Shown: positions 1-12,391, numbered from the stretch's first letter. The stretch: 64,000 bases of DNA from Cordia subcordata (GCA_028554755.1 JAPTOF010000025.1:4513501-4577500); one strand, 5' to 3'. Program-made: numbers and translations. Notes: a model not told the origin generated them from the letters alone.

Positions 1-303
1 GCTTCCCCCAATACCCTCTTAATGGAACGTTCTTTCCTATCAAGCTTACAAAACTTTTACACTCTTCCCCGTGTTAAAAAAGCATGTATGGCTCGTAGTG
101 CATTGAAATTAGCTTAACCATTCTGTGTAGAAACATTCTTTTCTAAGAGTTTCATTCAACCATGTTTTGCAAATCTTATTAACTACTTTTTCAGTATGTT
201 AATGTAATTTCCTGATTGCAATTATTATAACTTCCCTCCCCCAATCCGAAAGCATAATTCCTATCTATTGCCTACTAAATTATGTGCCACAATTTGGTCT
301 CAG
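1..303 (+). other. Intron of the ANKZF1-like gene, upstream part
   Basis: No exon is recognisable here. The sequence is T-rich and ends in a pyrimidine-rich stretch followed by the acceptor AG at 302-303, directly before the first readable exon. The N-terminal exons, which in this family carry a C2H2 zinc finger, must lie before position 1. Confidence 0.6.
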
Positions 304-3300
304 ATCAAGCTAACTATTGCTGGAAAACATACTATACGGGAGGAAGATTTTGATGAAACTACGTCTGACTCCTTATGCAAGGATTACGATGTATCCAGTA
401 TATCAGGATCAGAAGATGAAGGTGACAAAGATATAATAAATGATATGCAGCATGGAGTAGGTAGAAGTGTTAAACATAAACTATTTGTACAATTACAAAC
501 GGGCGAGAGAATCTCACTCTGGAAATGTTTACTTCTGGATGACCGGGCATCTATTTTGCTTGATGATGATAAGTTTTTCAATAAGGATGATGGAGGAAAT
601 TACCTAACAGAAAGTGAAGTGACTGAAAAACTGAAACACGTGATCCATGAAACTAGGGATAACGCCCACTTGAGGGTGGTATTGCTTGCTAGGGGCGGTC
701 ATTTTGCTGGTTGTGTCTTTGATGGAAACTCTGTTGTGGCTCATAAAACATTCCACAGGTAAGATTTCCAGATAACAGCTTCATTGTCACTTGAACACCA
801 TTCACACCAAAAGTATATGAAGTGAAAATCATCATCATTTGTAACTCATTTATACCAAGAATTTGTTTTGTCTTCATTCATTGCCCTTTCTCCAAATTAG
901 ATAGATTTTGTGTCTCTCCCTCAGCAGAATGTAGTTTGAGCATCCTGCAGCAGTAGTAAATCAATGTAGTCTGTGTAATAGTTAGGTTGTTGTGTTGTAA
1001 ATCAGTTTATTTATACATCTTCACATAGGCTTCATTAACTTGCAATTTTTCAACCTTAGGTCACTTTCTGTTACAGATAAGTGGATGCTGTATTTTGCAT
1101 GTTATTTGCTGGTCAGTTGCTGTAACTTCATATCTTTGATATAAATCTTTATAGTTCATTCTATTATCATTTTTCGCTACTCAGTAGTGTTTCTGCTAGT
1201 ATGAGGTGTCTGGTAGCCGCAATGATTTGGTATCATATGGATATGTTCCTGGAAAAGTTTCTATTTTTGTGTCTCAACTATTGTTGTATGCATGTGAATG
1301 TGGTGAGTTCTCTAAATCAACGAGAGACATGGACCAGATTAATGTACTTTCTCTATTTTCTGTAGATATGTTGTGCGTGCCAAGGCTGGTAAAAAACAGT
1401 CATCAAAGGATGCTAGTGGCAAAAGCATCCATTCTGCTGGAGCTGCTCTACGGCGGTATAATGAGTTGGCATTAAAGAAGGTACTCCTTTGATGATTAAG
1501 ATGGAAATAGAATGTAATTAGGCTGCCTGCATTATTTCTGAGTCAAGTGAACAGGTCTTATTAATTTATTTTCATATGGGGGAAAGCAATTCTTTTCCCA
1601 TTAATATGTCGACTTCATTATAACTGATTAATCAACAGTCAGTTTTTGACCATACCAATCACTTTCTGAAATTTTGCCACTTTTTTTCTTTATTCTCTTG
1701 CCAAAATTAGTTGTAATCCAGATTTATCTAGCAAAAAAAGTTGTCAACCAAATTTGATTTTGAGTGACGTGTATTTAACAAAGGCACTTTTCTAATGTGT
1801 CATACACCTATACCTATTATTGTGGTTTTTCTTTTTTCCTTTTACTTATATCCCTCTCTCTCTCTCTCTCTCCCTCTCTCTCTCTCTCTCTCCCCCCTTT
1901 TGGGGTGGGATGGGGTGGGGGGTGCTGGTTGGGGCTACTTAGAGTATTGGAAGGCTTGGCGAGGACCCATACAATCAGTATCATTATGCAAAACAAGGTC
2001 TGGTGTTTTCTTGGGTGCCTATCCATGATCTTTTCCTAGATGATCACTGTCTAACTCAGAAAAGGGATATTCCTAAAAGGGGCTGTGTAACAGTTTTATG
2101 GGCAACAAACTTGGGGCTCTCTGATCTGCTGGCCGTTTTACCATCAGATAGAGCAAGCTATGATAATTTTAGCAAAAAGCTGAATATTCTGTTGATTTTT
2201 ACATGTTTCTTTTTGCCTGTTGACTAATTCTTTGTCACGATAAACCAGGATATCCAAGAATTACTTGCTGCATGGAAGTCTTATTTTGCTAGTTCCTCTT
2301 CAATCTTCATTTATGCTCCTTCAAACAACCGCCAACTATTTTTTGATGGAGAGAAACCGCATTTTTCCTGTCACAATCATGCTATTAGAAATATTCCATT
2401 GACAGTTCGAAGACCCACCTTTAAGGAAGCTCGACGTATTTACAACATACTGACCCAAATTTCCTATGGTGTTGATGATGATATTACACTTACCAGGAAA
2501 GAGGATTTGTCATTAAATGCACCTGTTACGAGCAATAGCTCATTTGACTCTAGCAAAGCAAACTTGATTGAAGATATCAATGGCAAAGAAATTACTGAAC
2601 ATGATTCAGGAGTCAAGAATCTGGCCTCTGATTACATTTGTGAGTCTAGTGAGACTGCAAGCAACAGTGTCGGTTTTGGTATTTCGACGCCCTTGCATGA
2701 TGCAGTAAAGTCTGGAAATGCTCAGAAGATTCTGGAATTCTTGGAACAGGATATGGATCCTTGTGCTAAAGATGACAGAGGGCGAACTCCGTATATGCTT
2801 GCAACTGACAAGGAGGTGAGGAATACATTTAGGCGGTTTATGGCGTCACATCCTTATAAGTGGGATTGGCATGCTGCTAAAGTCCCTAGTGCATTGACAA
2901 AAGAGATGGAGGAATCTCAAGCTGCTAAGCAGGTATATTATGTTACCCTTAAACGTATGATCTGTCATTTGTTTGTTTCAACTTCATAATCTTGAAAATG
3001 CTGTATTTGGAGCTATTATATGATATACTGGCTTTGTTTTTTCTCGACATAATTCAACTCTTGTATTGAAACTTGATTAAAAGTTTATCTCCAATGATCA
3101 AATTATGTTATGCATGCAAGTTGTGCGCACACTTCATTGGTATGAGGGGTGGAGTAGTATACATTGTCACAGGATTTTGATGAATGCAGTCACAATATCA
3201 ATTTTTGAGATTCTGTTTGTTGGTATAATAAATGTGAAGAAAGGACCTCAGATGGTTGTCTTAGTATATGTTGTATTCTCTTGAGCATTCTTTCCTTCTC

Positions 3301-4809
3301 AAGGATTAGCATCTACCTTATTGTGATCTAGTATTTTTTTCCTTGGTCGATTTTTTCTACGTTTCTAGTTGTAGAGATTAGTATTATTATGGGTAGTTTG
3401 TAAGTAGTATATGCTTTGGTAAGTTTATGACATGGGTGTATTAACCCTTTGGTGAAATTCAATTTCGAAGGATGTTTTTCCATGATTAACCTATTTGGTA
3501 CAGCAAATACGGAGATGCTCACTCGCAGATGTTTGAGCGTGATTTTTTCTGCATTCCTTTTCCGATCTAAATTTTAAATTTACTATAAATTTTGAATGTG
3601 GTGCTTAAATTTATACTTTATGGTATCCTTTAATTTTAGAAGTGAAAAAATATTTCTTGTTTGTTGCGACTGCAAGAAGAACCTTTGTGCATGCAATTTC
3701 TCCTTTGTGGTTTCTGATGACTTGAGATAATCGTCATAGTATCGTGTTTTACCTTTAAAATCATAACAGTAGCTGTTGCTATTCAAGGCAGGGAAAGATG
3801 CCAAGAAGAAAGCAAGAGCAAAAGAGTTGAAGAAATTACGTAAAGCTAGAGAAAAGAAGGCTCAGGTGTGTATTCTCATATTCGATTCTGGTTGTCAATT
3901 GGGGTAAATTGCTTATTTGTGCACTTGAGATCATAGACAACATGCCACACAAACCTATCATCTCAAACCTCCTGAGCCCGCTGGAAATATTCTTTTGAGA
4001 AGTATGCCCACTGGAGTTATTATCTTCAGTTGTTGGATATGTCAATATTACGTTAATCCTCTTTCATTCTGGCTCTTTGAAAGACGTCTAGACTTCTTTC
4101 AGTCTAAATCTGAGATGTACTAGTCGTCGCCTATTTTTGGAGTACAAGAAATTCAGCATGTCTATATTGATCCGTTTCTGGTACTAACTTTTTCTATTGT
4201 GGTCCTAATGTTCTAGTAATTTAATCTGCAGGCTGAGGCTACTCAAGCCCAAACCACTTCAGAAAATTATGGAGCCATCCCACTCGCATCTGTCAAACAG
4301 CAGTCGCAATCTAGTAGTTCGACAAAAATATCAAAAGTGGTAAGATGATTCTTCTCCTTTTCCCAATAATTGTCCCTTTCCTTGAACTTGAAAGTAAAAT
4401 GTTTGAAGTTGAGCTACATAAATTTGACATCTCTTGATTGTTGCATGAATACATGACAACGTTTGATACCTTTTAGTGTTATAGATTCTTATCTTGATCT
4501 TGGATTTCCTGATAAAACTCTCTCTGATTTATTCAGGAGGAACTTAAAAGAGCTCAAGATGCGGAAAGGGAACAGAGGGCTGCTGCTGCTGAAAGGAGAA
4601 TAGCAGCATTGGCGGCCCTCAGAGCTGAAGGTGCCGAGTCCTCTAATGCTCCGACTAGTTCACAGTCAAAAACTACAGAGACCAGTGATATTTTATGCTC
4701 ATGCTGCAAAGCTTCCCTTGCTGGTAAAGTTCCCTTTCACAGGTATAATTACAAATACTGTAGTTCAACGTGCATGCACGTACACAAGGAGATTCTTGAG
4801 GATGGATGA
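304..4809 (+). CDS. ANKZF1/Vms1-type peptidyl-tRNA release factor, 5'-partial (last six exons)
   Basis: I read six exons at 304-758, 1366-1480, 2249-2932, 3788-3865, 4232-4339 and 4537-4809 (TGA). All introns are GT-AG, and the 1713 coding bases stay in one frame (570 codons plus stop). In order the protein shows: the VLRF1 domain (GGHFAG, HKTFHR, then YVVRAKAGKKQ), whose Gln matches the catalytic Gln of Vms1; SIHSAGAALRRYNE; an ankyrin pair starting STPLHDAVKSGN; a charged Lys/Arg coiled coil; a VCP-interacting motif REQRAAAAERR that fits RX5AAX2R exactly; and a C-terminal CSCC...FHRYNYKYCSSTC zinc-finger-like segment. Family knowledge: Vms1/ANKZF1 frees nascent chains from stalled 60S ribosomes and works with Cdc48/p97. 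The start and N-terminal zinc finger are outside the window. I see no frameshift or stop, so this should be a working gene. Confidence 0.93.
1853..1892. repeat. (CT)n microsatellite in an intron
   Basis: About 40 bases of CT dinucleotides, interrupted once by CCC, followed by C/G homopolymer runs. It lies in the intron between exons 1366-1480 and 2249-2932 of the ANKZF1-like gene. It explains the low-complexity open frames seen there. Confidence 0.95.
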
Positions 4810-5096
4810 CTGATCATTCTTGTGCCCCTCAATGGACCTCGAGTGCTGCTGTATATTTTACCTAGTTTTTGCAATTTTATTCGCTTATGGGCTTGTTGAT
4901 TAAGGCGAACTTCAGATTCACATTTGGCTAAAGCATAGACAAAAGGATGCTTATGTGAATATGATGGTGCACTTTTTCATTTGCTTGGAGGTAAAATAGT
5001 TGAAGTACTCCAGTTATTTTTGTAGACTGGATCTCTTCACCAGGGAAAGCGTCTGTGTTATGAGAAACATTTTAGTCTCTCACTTTTCAAAATAAA
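4810..5096 (+). other. 3' UTR with possible poly(A) signal
   Basis: T-rich sequence follows the TGA of the ANKZF1-like gene. A canonical AATAAA at 5091-5096 is the best polyadenylation signal candidate. The real cleavage site cannot be placed from sequence alone. Confidence 0.45.
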
Positions 5097-6254
5097 CATT
5101 TTAGTCTATGAACTTTCGTAAATGAATGTTGTTGGTTCTTAAGCAAATTTCGTTTGTTTTTTATTGTTGAAGTCACGTGAAACACGAGTCATATAAATTA
5201 GCTAATTTTTGAGGATCCGGATCCTCCCGAGTGAAGTTTTCTCCAAGTGACGGACTAGTCTCTTAGATTTAAATAAACAAATCTTAGCCATTTAATTAAA
5301 AATCTAATTAATGCATTTGGTTTTTCTTTTATGCCTTGAATTTTACTTATATATATAGAATGGATGGAAATAAAGGCATGGAAAGTGTGTAATGTATATT
5401 TATGATTTATATGTGTATATATTTTTTTAATAATATAACTAGAACAACGTTACGTGACATACACGTAGTAAACAGAGGAATATAGTAAGACATATAGCAG
5501 AATTTGGTAAATCTAATTTTTAGAAGAAAATATTGTGGTGCATTTAATTGTTATTTTAATATTAGTTTAGATGATCGAGAATGGCAAGAAAAATACTGTG
5601 AATGACTGTTTAACTTTAATCTCGTAGAAGGAATTTAGAAACCACATGATGAACATCCATACAATTCAACATATTTTCCAAAAAATCTATTGATTACGTG
5701 TTCACATGTTTTTTTTTTCTCTCTCTCTCTTCTTATTGGTTAATATATTCTTCTCTTTGCAATTTTAATACCTTATCCCCCAACTTACTCTTTAGTTGCT
5801 GATAAGCATCTTCCTTCAAAGAAATTTCCACCAAAATCTTACGGTATCAACATTATAAATAAGCAATTTTGGCTTATCAACAATAACTAGAATAAGATCC
5901 GTGCAATGAATAAAAAAAGTTGTGTAAAGTATCTTTTTATATGCTCTATGTGATTATAAAATATAAATAAATTTTTATAAAATTTAATTTTGGATAAATT
6001 TTTTATACTCTTTTCTACGAGGAATTTGTAACAATTAAATAAAATATTTAGACTAAAAAAGTAAATCAGATCGTAATCTATAAAAAACCTATAGACAAAT
6101 AATATTTTTATTGAAGTTTAACTTATTTAGAGAAAAAGAATAGATTGAATTAGCACTAAGCATATATAGATATAGATGTATGAAAATCTATAGATATTAA
6201 TATCTATATATAAATATAGATTACAAAAAAATTTAAGTCAGGAAATAATTTTTA
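5097..6254. other. Intergenic AT-rich DNA, no gene seen
   Basis: No coding frame or RNA gene is recognised. It holds a perfect 16-bp palindrome, GAGGATCCGGATCCTC, at 5211-5226, and short inverted TATAGATAT-type repeats near 6170-6230. Confidence 0.6.
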
Positions 6255-7575
6255 GAGTAAAATGCGCATGGTTCTTTATAGTCTATTATAAGTGCATAAT
6301 ATCTCTGTCATGTCAAAAGTCACTCATCGCACCCCCTAAACATTTTAAATGTATCGTCATATATCCTGTACTGTTAATTAACACTAACAGAGTTAAATTT
6401 TATAGCAAAAAAACTTTAATACCCCTATCATATCATTACATTTTACCTTAATAATAATACACATTTTCTTTCTCTCTCACTTCACCCCATCCCCTACCCC
6501 CCACCCCCCACCCTGTCACCCGCAACTATAAAGTATACACACATGTATATACGGGGGTGTGTGTGCAGGTATGTATTGGTGACAACGATAAATAATGGAA
6601 GTTGATACGAAGAACATATTTAAGTAGATTCATTTGTAATTTCTTTTTTTTTTTTTTTTGGGATTAACACACTACTTGTTTAGTTAAGAGAAAAACAAAA
6701 TATCTAAATACCTAACCAAAAACTTATTATTTATTTTGTTCATTTTAATAATCAGAAACTTCTCTTTAGAATACAATTTTTGATAGATAACAAATGCTTT
6801 TTTAATGTTTATTGTGTGTTATACACATTCTTCACAAATGTAAGGCAAGTAGTTTCAAATTTTTAAATTTAAACCAATGCTCACGAAAACAGCTCAATAC
6901 AACTAGATAAGTAAGATCTCAACTCATTATTGGAGACTTCTATTTTCCAAAAAAAGAAAGAAAAATTAATCAAGCCATAAAAATTGGACTTCGAAGAGAC
7001 AACTGGAATACAAGAAAACAGATTGTGTTCATAGATTCATTGAACCAACAAATTTGTCAAAAATAAAATAAAATTCTTCATTACTAATTGGAGTCAAATT
7101 ATAACAAACCGACAAATAAAAATAACATAAAATAACTAACAGCCTTTCTCCAAGAACTAGAAGTAATTAAAGAAAATGTGACGAATGTTGTATATATACA
7201 TATATAAAAGTAATTTCATTAACATGATTAATAAAAAATCGATAAGAAATTAAGCATAAGGGGTGGTTCAATAAATTAGGATTGGAAGGGTGATGAGGTG
7301 GGTGGCTGGGTAGGGGTGGGTGGCTGCCTGGCTGGGTAGGGGATCGGGTGAATTGATCAGAGGAAAAAAAAAATGTGTATAGTTACTAGGTAAGATGTAA
7401 ACGATAGGGTATTAAAGTCCTTTTGTTATAAAATTTAACTCTGTTAATGTTAGTCAACAGTTTGAGGGCATGTGACAATACTTTTGAAAGTTTAGTGGTA
7501 TGATGAGTGACTTTGGCACCACATGGGATTTTACACACTTATAATAAATCACAAGGGATCTAGTGCATTTTACCC
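6255..7575. mobile_element. Non-autonomous Mutator-like element (MULE-MITE) with long terminal inverted repeats
   Basis: The left end (GAGTAAAATGC at 6255) and the inverted right end (GGGTAAAATGC, ending at 7575) can be matched inward for about 250 bases. Shared blocks include AAGTCACTCATC, AACAGAGTTAAATTTTATA and ACTTTAATACCC. The flanks TAATTTTTA (6246-6254) and TGATTTTTA (7577-7585) form a 9-bp duplication with one mismatch. Long inverted repeats with 9-11 bp duplications are the Mutator signature. The middle of about 800 bp encodes nothing I recognise, so it would need a transposase in trans. Confidence 0.8.
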
Positions 7576-7742
7576 TTGATTTTTATTAACCAAATATGAA
7601 CTAAAATATTTTTGAAAGGAAAAGAAGGCATGATATGATGATACGTGACATAAGCTAAAAAGGCAAAAAACACTACTTTATTATATATAGATATAGATAG
7701 ATTAGAATGGTATGCACGGATCCACTTATAATGCACACACAC

Positions 7743-7824
7743 AAACATATATATAGGGATATACATATATACATATATATATATTTATATGTATGTATGT
7801 ATGTATGTATATGTATATATATGT
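7743..7824. repeat. TA/TATG/TATATG microsatellite
   Basis: Imperfect run of ATAT, TATG and GTAT units just right of the MULE-MITE. Confidence 0.85.
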
Positions 7825-7909
7825 ATCATGAAACTTGACCAAAATAATTGTACGGTCATTAAATGAAAAAAATTAGTTTAGAAAATAATTTTTTATTGAC
7901 CAAAATAGT

Positions 7910-8036
7910 ACTCAATTTATTTTAGAAATTAAATTCATTAGTTGAGGAAACAATTGCTAAGGGAGGAAATATTTTTAGGTGGAAAAAATAAAATGACATA
8001 ATAATACGTAATAGAGCTAAATTAGGCTTGGACTCT

Positions 8037-8080
<44 letters not shown>

Positions 8081-8225
8081 GAGTACTCAATTTGTTTCAA
8101 AAACTAGATTCATTAGTTGAGAAAAGAATTATTAAGGAAGAAAATGTTTTAGACCCAAAAAAATGAAACGACATGATGATATGTGACAGAGTAAAATTAG
8201 ACATGGACTCTACCTTGTAATATAC
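7910..8225. repeat. Direct duplication of about 140 bp, spacing 175 bp
   Basis: A segment starting ACTCAATTT at 7910 recurs at 8085. It shares ATTCATTAGTTGAG, a CATAAT/GATGAT block and TGGACTCTAC, at roughly 80% identity. The copies are separated by a (TA)n run. The right ends resemble inverted Helitron 5' ends (AT-rich TATATA plus GAGTC), so these may be terminal pieces of Helitrons inserted side by side. Confidence 0.65.
8040..8077. repeat. (TA)n microsatellite
   Basis: About 38 bases of uninterrupted TA dinucleotides lying between the two copies of the 175-bp-spaced duplication. Confidence 0.95.
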
Positions 8226-8230
8226 ATAGA

Positions 8231-8740
8231 CTAGTGTGTCTACTCGTGAGATACATGGGTTTCGATATTTATGTAATGTGATATAAATTAAAATTATGTA
8301 ATGATTTCAAAATTAGAAAGTATTTTTAACAATTTTTTGATATTTATATAATATGATAGTGTTCGTATGATACACGGGAAAATGAGTATTTTTATATTTT
8401 ATAATTATTAAAGGTCAAATTTGACAACTAATGTAAAAGATAAAATATAAATATATTTTGTCATATTAAATTTCTGACTTTGAGTACAACTTTTATATTT
8501 TTGTAAAATCTAATAATTTAGAAAAAAAAAATCATGAATGATATAGATTCATACATTTTCATCATTTACTTTCTTTTAAAAAAATGTTTATTTTTCTTCT
8601 TTTTTAAAAAAAGATGTGCCGAAAACATGACACGTGACAAAAGAATAGCAAAGCTAATATAACGTGACACTGGCAGTCATACAGTAAAGTAGACTCTTCT
8701 TTATTATATCTATCTATATTTCTATACTGTATTATATAGA
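8231..8740 (-). mobile_element. Non-autonomous Helitron-type element, about 510 bp
   Basis: On the minus strand it ends at 8231 in CTAG followed by T, preceded by a weak hairpin of the CCCATGTATCTCACGAG type. It starts near 8740 with TCTATATAATAC. The body matches the Helitron at 42443-43001 along its length, in opposite orientation (for example TTTTGTCATATTAAA, and ACACGTGACAAAAGAATA against ATCACGTGTCATATTT inverted). TC...hairpin...CTAG with A/T flanks and no target duplication is the Helitron signature. The 5' boundary is approximate. Confidence 0.6.
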
Positions 8741-10420
8741 AGAATATTTGCAATATAATAATAATAAGTGACACACAAATATAACCTTCTATTATGTACT
8801 CCTATTTTTTAAGAAAAAGGGAGCAAAATTTAAGCACTTTTAAATGCTGCGTTGAGGGAAGGGGCTTAAAATTAGGGATTTAGCTATACATATTTTATTA
8901 TGTTTTTGTTATATATCAAGAAGGGGCCTTAAAATTAGGGATTTGAATTTCATGAGTACTCTAGAAATCATGCCATTTATATATTTGCAATGATCTTTCT
9001 CCACCGCTTTGATTTTTTGACATTTTGCAGGTAGGACCTAATTAACTCATTGACATGTGGCATTATCAATTTACCAATATATTTATTTTCCTTAACCTAT
9101 TTCATTTAATGGCTGTTTCTTATGAATCCAACGAGGTGTATCGTATCTTCCGATATTCTTACTCCCAAAGCACGCGGTTTTCACGTTATTATATGGCAGT
9201 TTTTTTTGTTCCTTTTTTGGCCGAGCATTTACTCTTTCGGTTTTTGATTTATTTCCCCAATTCTAACCCTAAATTCACTTTCGCTCAAATATTTTGTGCG
9301 ATTCGAATAAGGAATCTTTTAAGGTTTTTCATTTGTTTTCTTACTTGCATGTGTTGCTTTTTATGAATACCAATTAATATCAGTTTTTCTCACATATCTA
9401 TATCGTAACTTTGATCCTCTGTTCACATATAAGCTATATTTCACAACTACAGGTAATAATATTTAGCTTTATAATTATTAAAGTAATATAGTAATTATTT
9501 TAATTGCGGTTTGTCGTGTATGATTGTAATTCTTTTCCTGAAAATTCTCATTAAGTTATGTGTGATCATGTATGATTGTAGTTTGGTTTTATGCTTTTCC
9601 TGGGCGCTTTTCGTGTAAATTTTTAGTTTGCTAGTTTCAACGAAGACAGGCCTTTGACCTCATATAGGCCTTTTCCTGCAGATTCATACGACTATAATAA
9701 CCTACGTTACATTCGAACTCATACAGACGGGGGTCAAAAAAATTAAAAGATTCATTTTTCCTCTTTCTCTTTGATATTTGCGTAATTTTTCAGCATAACA
9801 GGTCAAGGTCAAGACATCCATGCAAATAATATATACTATTAGAGAGTCTAACACTTTTTCTTAAGGATGAATTAACATGTAAAGGTTCGTTTTCCTTTGT
9901 TTGATTTGATGCACTGACCTGGGTACATTTTTTTAATATGTGTTTGTTTAACATTGCTAATGATTTGATTAGACTCCTTTTTATGCAGCATAATTATGAA
10001 TTAATTAGTCTTTTATTAAATCACCCAATAGGCTATAGATTTATTTACATTATCGACAAAGTGCCTTTTAAAGTGAGATTTACGTTGAACTTTTTTCTCT
10101 TCCATATTTGCAATTCGATTATTTTTTGCTATAATCATGATAAAAAAGGATTGCCTTCCAACAAAACTGAAAATGTTATATACAAGGAAATCTTCAAAAG
10201 TTTGTCATAGATAATTGTTTTGTTTCATTAATATACTCTCTTTACTTCTATATTGTATATTTTACTTAATACAATGTGCCATTATTATAAATATTGGTAT
10301 TATTAATGTCTTAATTTCTATATGAATCCATATTTATTGAACTCTTAAAATATAATTTGATTGCGATGTTTAGTAATATGAAATACTTTGTTTTTTAAAA
10401 AACTAATCCTATATTTTGCA
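8741..10420. other. Intergenic DNA, no gene assigned
   Basis: Open frames here (9055-9366 and 9938-10210) have no recognisable domain and look like chance. The stretch 9160-9360 is less AT-rich and reads like a plant 5' leader (TAACCCTAAATTC, CGATTCGAATAAGG), but no coding exon follows. Confidence 0.5.
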
Positions 10421-10449
10421 ACCCGTGTATGGCACGAGTGTTAGACTAT
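10421..10449 (+). mobile_element. Possible Helitron 3' terminus
   Basis: CCCGTGTATGGCACGAG can form a hairpin and is followed by TTAGACTAT. This resembles the Helitron 3' hairpin and CTAG end, with the last base changed. No 5' end was located. Confidence 0.35.
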
Positions 10450-10929
10450 TTTCCTTATATAGAGCTTTATTTGTTTTTCTAAAAAAGCCAAGTCAAATTC
10501 TTACTATAAAAATTATAGAACAAAGTACTTTTTCATTCACTAACCCGAACAGCCCTTAGTATATTAAACCACTGGACAAGGATTATATTGGAGATAAACA
10601 TGGTGATTTTAGTTCGAATTTTGTTACGGACAGAGTCGAGTTTGGAGGTTTTTAAAAAATAATAATAACTCATCTAAAAAGAGATCTGCACCTTATATAA
10701 GCTCTGTTAGTAGATGGGATATTGATGTATTTGTTTATTATATTAATACGCCCCCTAACGTGCAGGCGTTATTTGATAGTGGATATTGGTGCATTTATTT
10801 TTATATTAATAAGTCCTCTAATGTGCAGACATTATTTTATTTAGAGTCTTGTTAAATATATAATGCTGAATTGGTTGAACTACATTCATTCTTTCCAAAA
10901 TTTTTGGCTCACATAAAGCTACCACGTGT

Positions 10930-11300
10930 CAGTTGTATTTAAAAGGAAAAGATTACTATGTACATTAAAAAGGAAAAACTAATCTGTTACATTAAAAAAT
11001 ACTTAATAAATGATGAAAATATATATATCTGAATTATTCATGATTTTTCTTTCTAAAATTATAAAATTTTTAAAAAAATATAAAAATTGTAATCAATGTT
11101 GAAAATTTAATATGACAAAATACATTTGAATTTTATCCCTCACATTAATTGTTAAAAACTGAGCATTAACAATAATAAAAATATAAAAATGCTCATTTCC
11201 TTCATGTATCACACAGGCACTACATTATTTAAATTATATGTTGTAAATTTAATTAATATATCGTGTAGTTGTCTTTTCTTATATTATTAAATACTTATAT
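10930..11300 (+). repeat. Partial copy of the Helitron-type repeat
   Basis: Blocks such as ACATTAATTGT, AATATGACAAAATA and AAAAATATAAAAAT..CTCATTT occur here in the same order and orientation as in the element at 42443-43001. No clear terminal hairpin remains. Confidence 0.5.
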
Positions 11301-11599
11301 TAATTATATTATTAATCTAAGAATACTTATTTTAATAATTTTATATATTACACGTATATAAAATTATACTTGTAGTACAGATGGTGTATAAGTCAGTCAT
11401 CCATGCATTTAGGAGGTTCAGCTTTATTTTGGCTAAAGTGCGCTTTTTTGGGACCGATTAAACAAGTACTTGTATTAATTACAAAAAGTTATAATTTTAC
11501 AATTGGGTACATAATTGGGATAAACTTTTCCTAACTAGTTTTAAAAAAAAAAAAACTGAAAAGAAAAATCTCATAACAAGTTAAAACATCACTACTACC

Positions 11600-12391
11600 T
11601 AGGGCCTGTTCGGCAAAATTAACTATTAGAGTAGTTGATAGCTGTTTAAATAGCAGATAGTGGTTTGAGTAGCTGATAGCTATTGAACTTTAGCTGTTAG
11701 CGGATAGTTGTTTGATTAGCTGATTGAATAATATGTATTCGATAAAATTAGCTGTTTGATTAGTTGATAAATGTAAAATAACATAAAAAGACATTGATAT
11801 TATGTTATTATGTTATGATAAATATAATTATTATTACTATTATTGGAATGAAATAATTTATTTCATAATTAGATATATATTTTTTGTAATAATATTTGAT
11901 TATTAAAGTATAATAAAATTACTTTTGATAAATAAATTATATTAATATTACAATAAATGTTTTTATTGTAGAAATATTTTTTAATTGATCAAAGATTTAT
12001 TTTGCCTAGAAAAATAATAAATGGATGAATAAGACTTACACTTTTTTAGTATATTTTGATATAGATAGGATTTAAAATTACTTTTTATATTATTTTAGAT
12101 TTATACTTGTGAAAGAAAATATAAAAATGTAGAAAGAGACTGTACAGTAGATAGAATTGCCCAAAAATAACGAAGAAAGGTAAAATTACCAAAATAAAAA
12201 ATTAAACATTATCCACTACTTGAAACGTTAAAAACATTAACGTTTCAGAAACACTACTTCAAACACTATTTCAACCAAAAACACTACCGAAAACACTACT
12301 TTACCATACAACAAAAATAGGGAGAGATAGTGATTTGACCAAGTCAAAACACTAAATACTAGTTGAAACACTGTTGCCGAACAGTGCCCTA
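11600..12391. mobile_element. hAT-like MITE, about 790 bp
   Basis: The left end TAGGGCCTGTTCGGCAA and the inverted right end TAGGGCACTGTTCGGCAA agree except for one small difference. Subterminal regions carry repeated short words (TAGCTGAT on the left, AAACACTA on the right), as hAT elements do. I could not find a convincing 8-bp target duplication. The interior is AT-rich and non-coding. Confidence 0.6.

Noticed and set aside
1206..1475. 89-codon open frame overlapping exon 1366-1480
   Set aside because: It reads the exon in the wrong frame; the exon frame gives the conserved VLRF1 sequence.
1795..2227. Overlapping open frames around the CT microsatellite
   Set aside because: They lie in an intron and are low-complexity translations of CT and GGGGT runs.
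9055..10210. Open frames of 103 and 90 codons
   Set aside because: Composition is dominated by Phe, Ile and Leu from T-rich DNA, with no domain, promoter or splice support.
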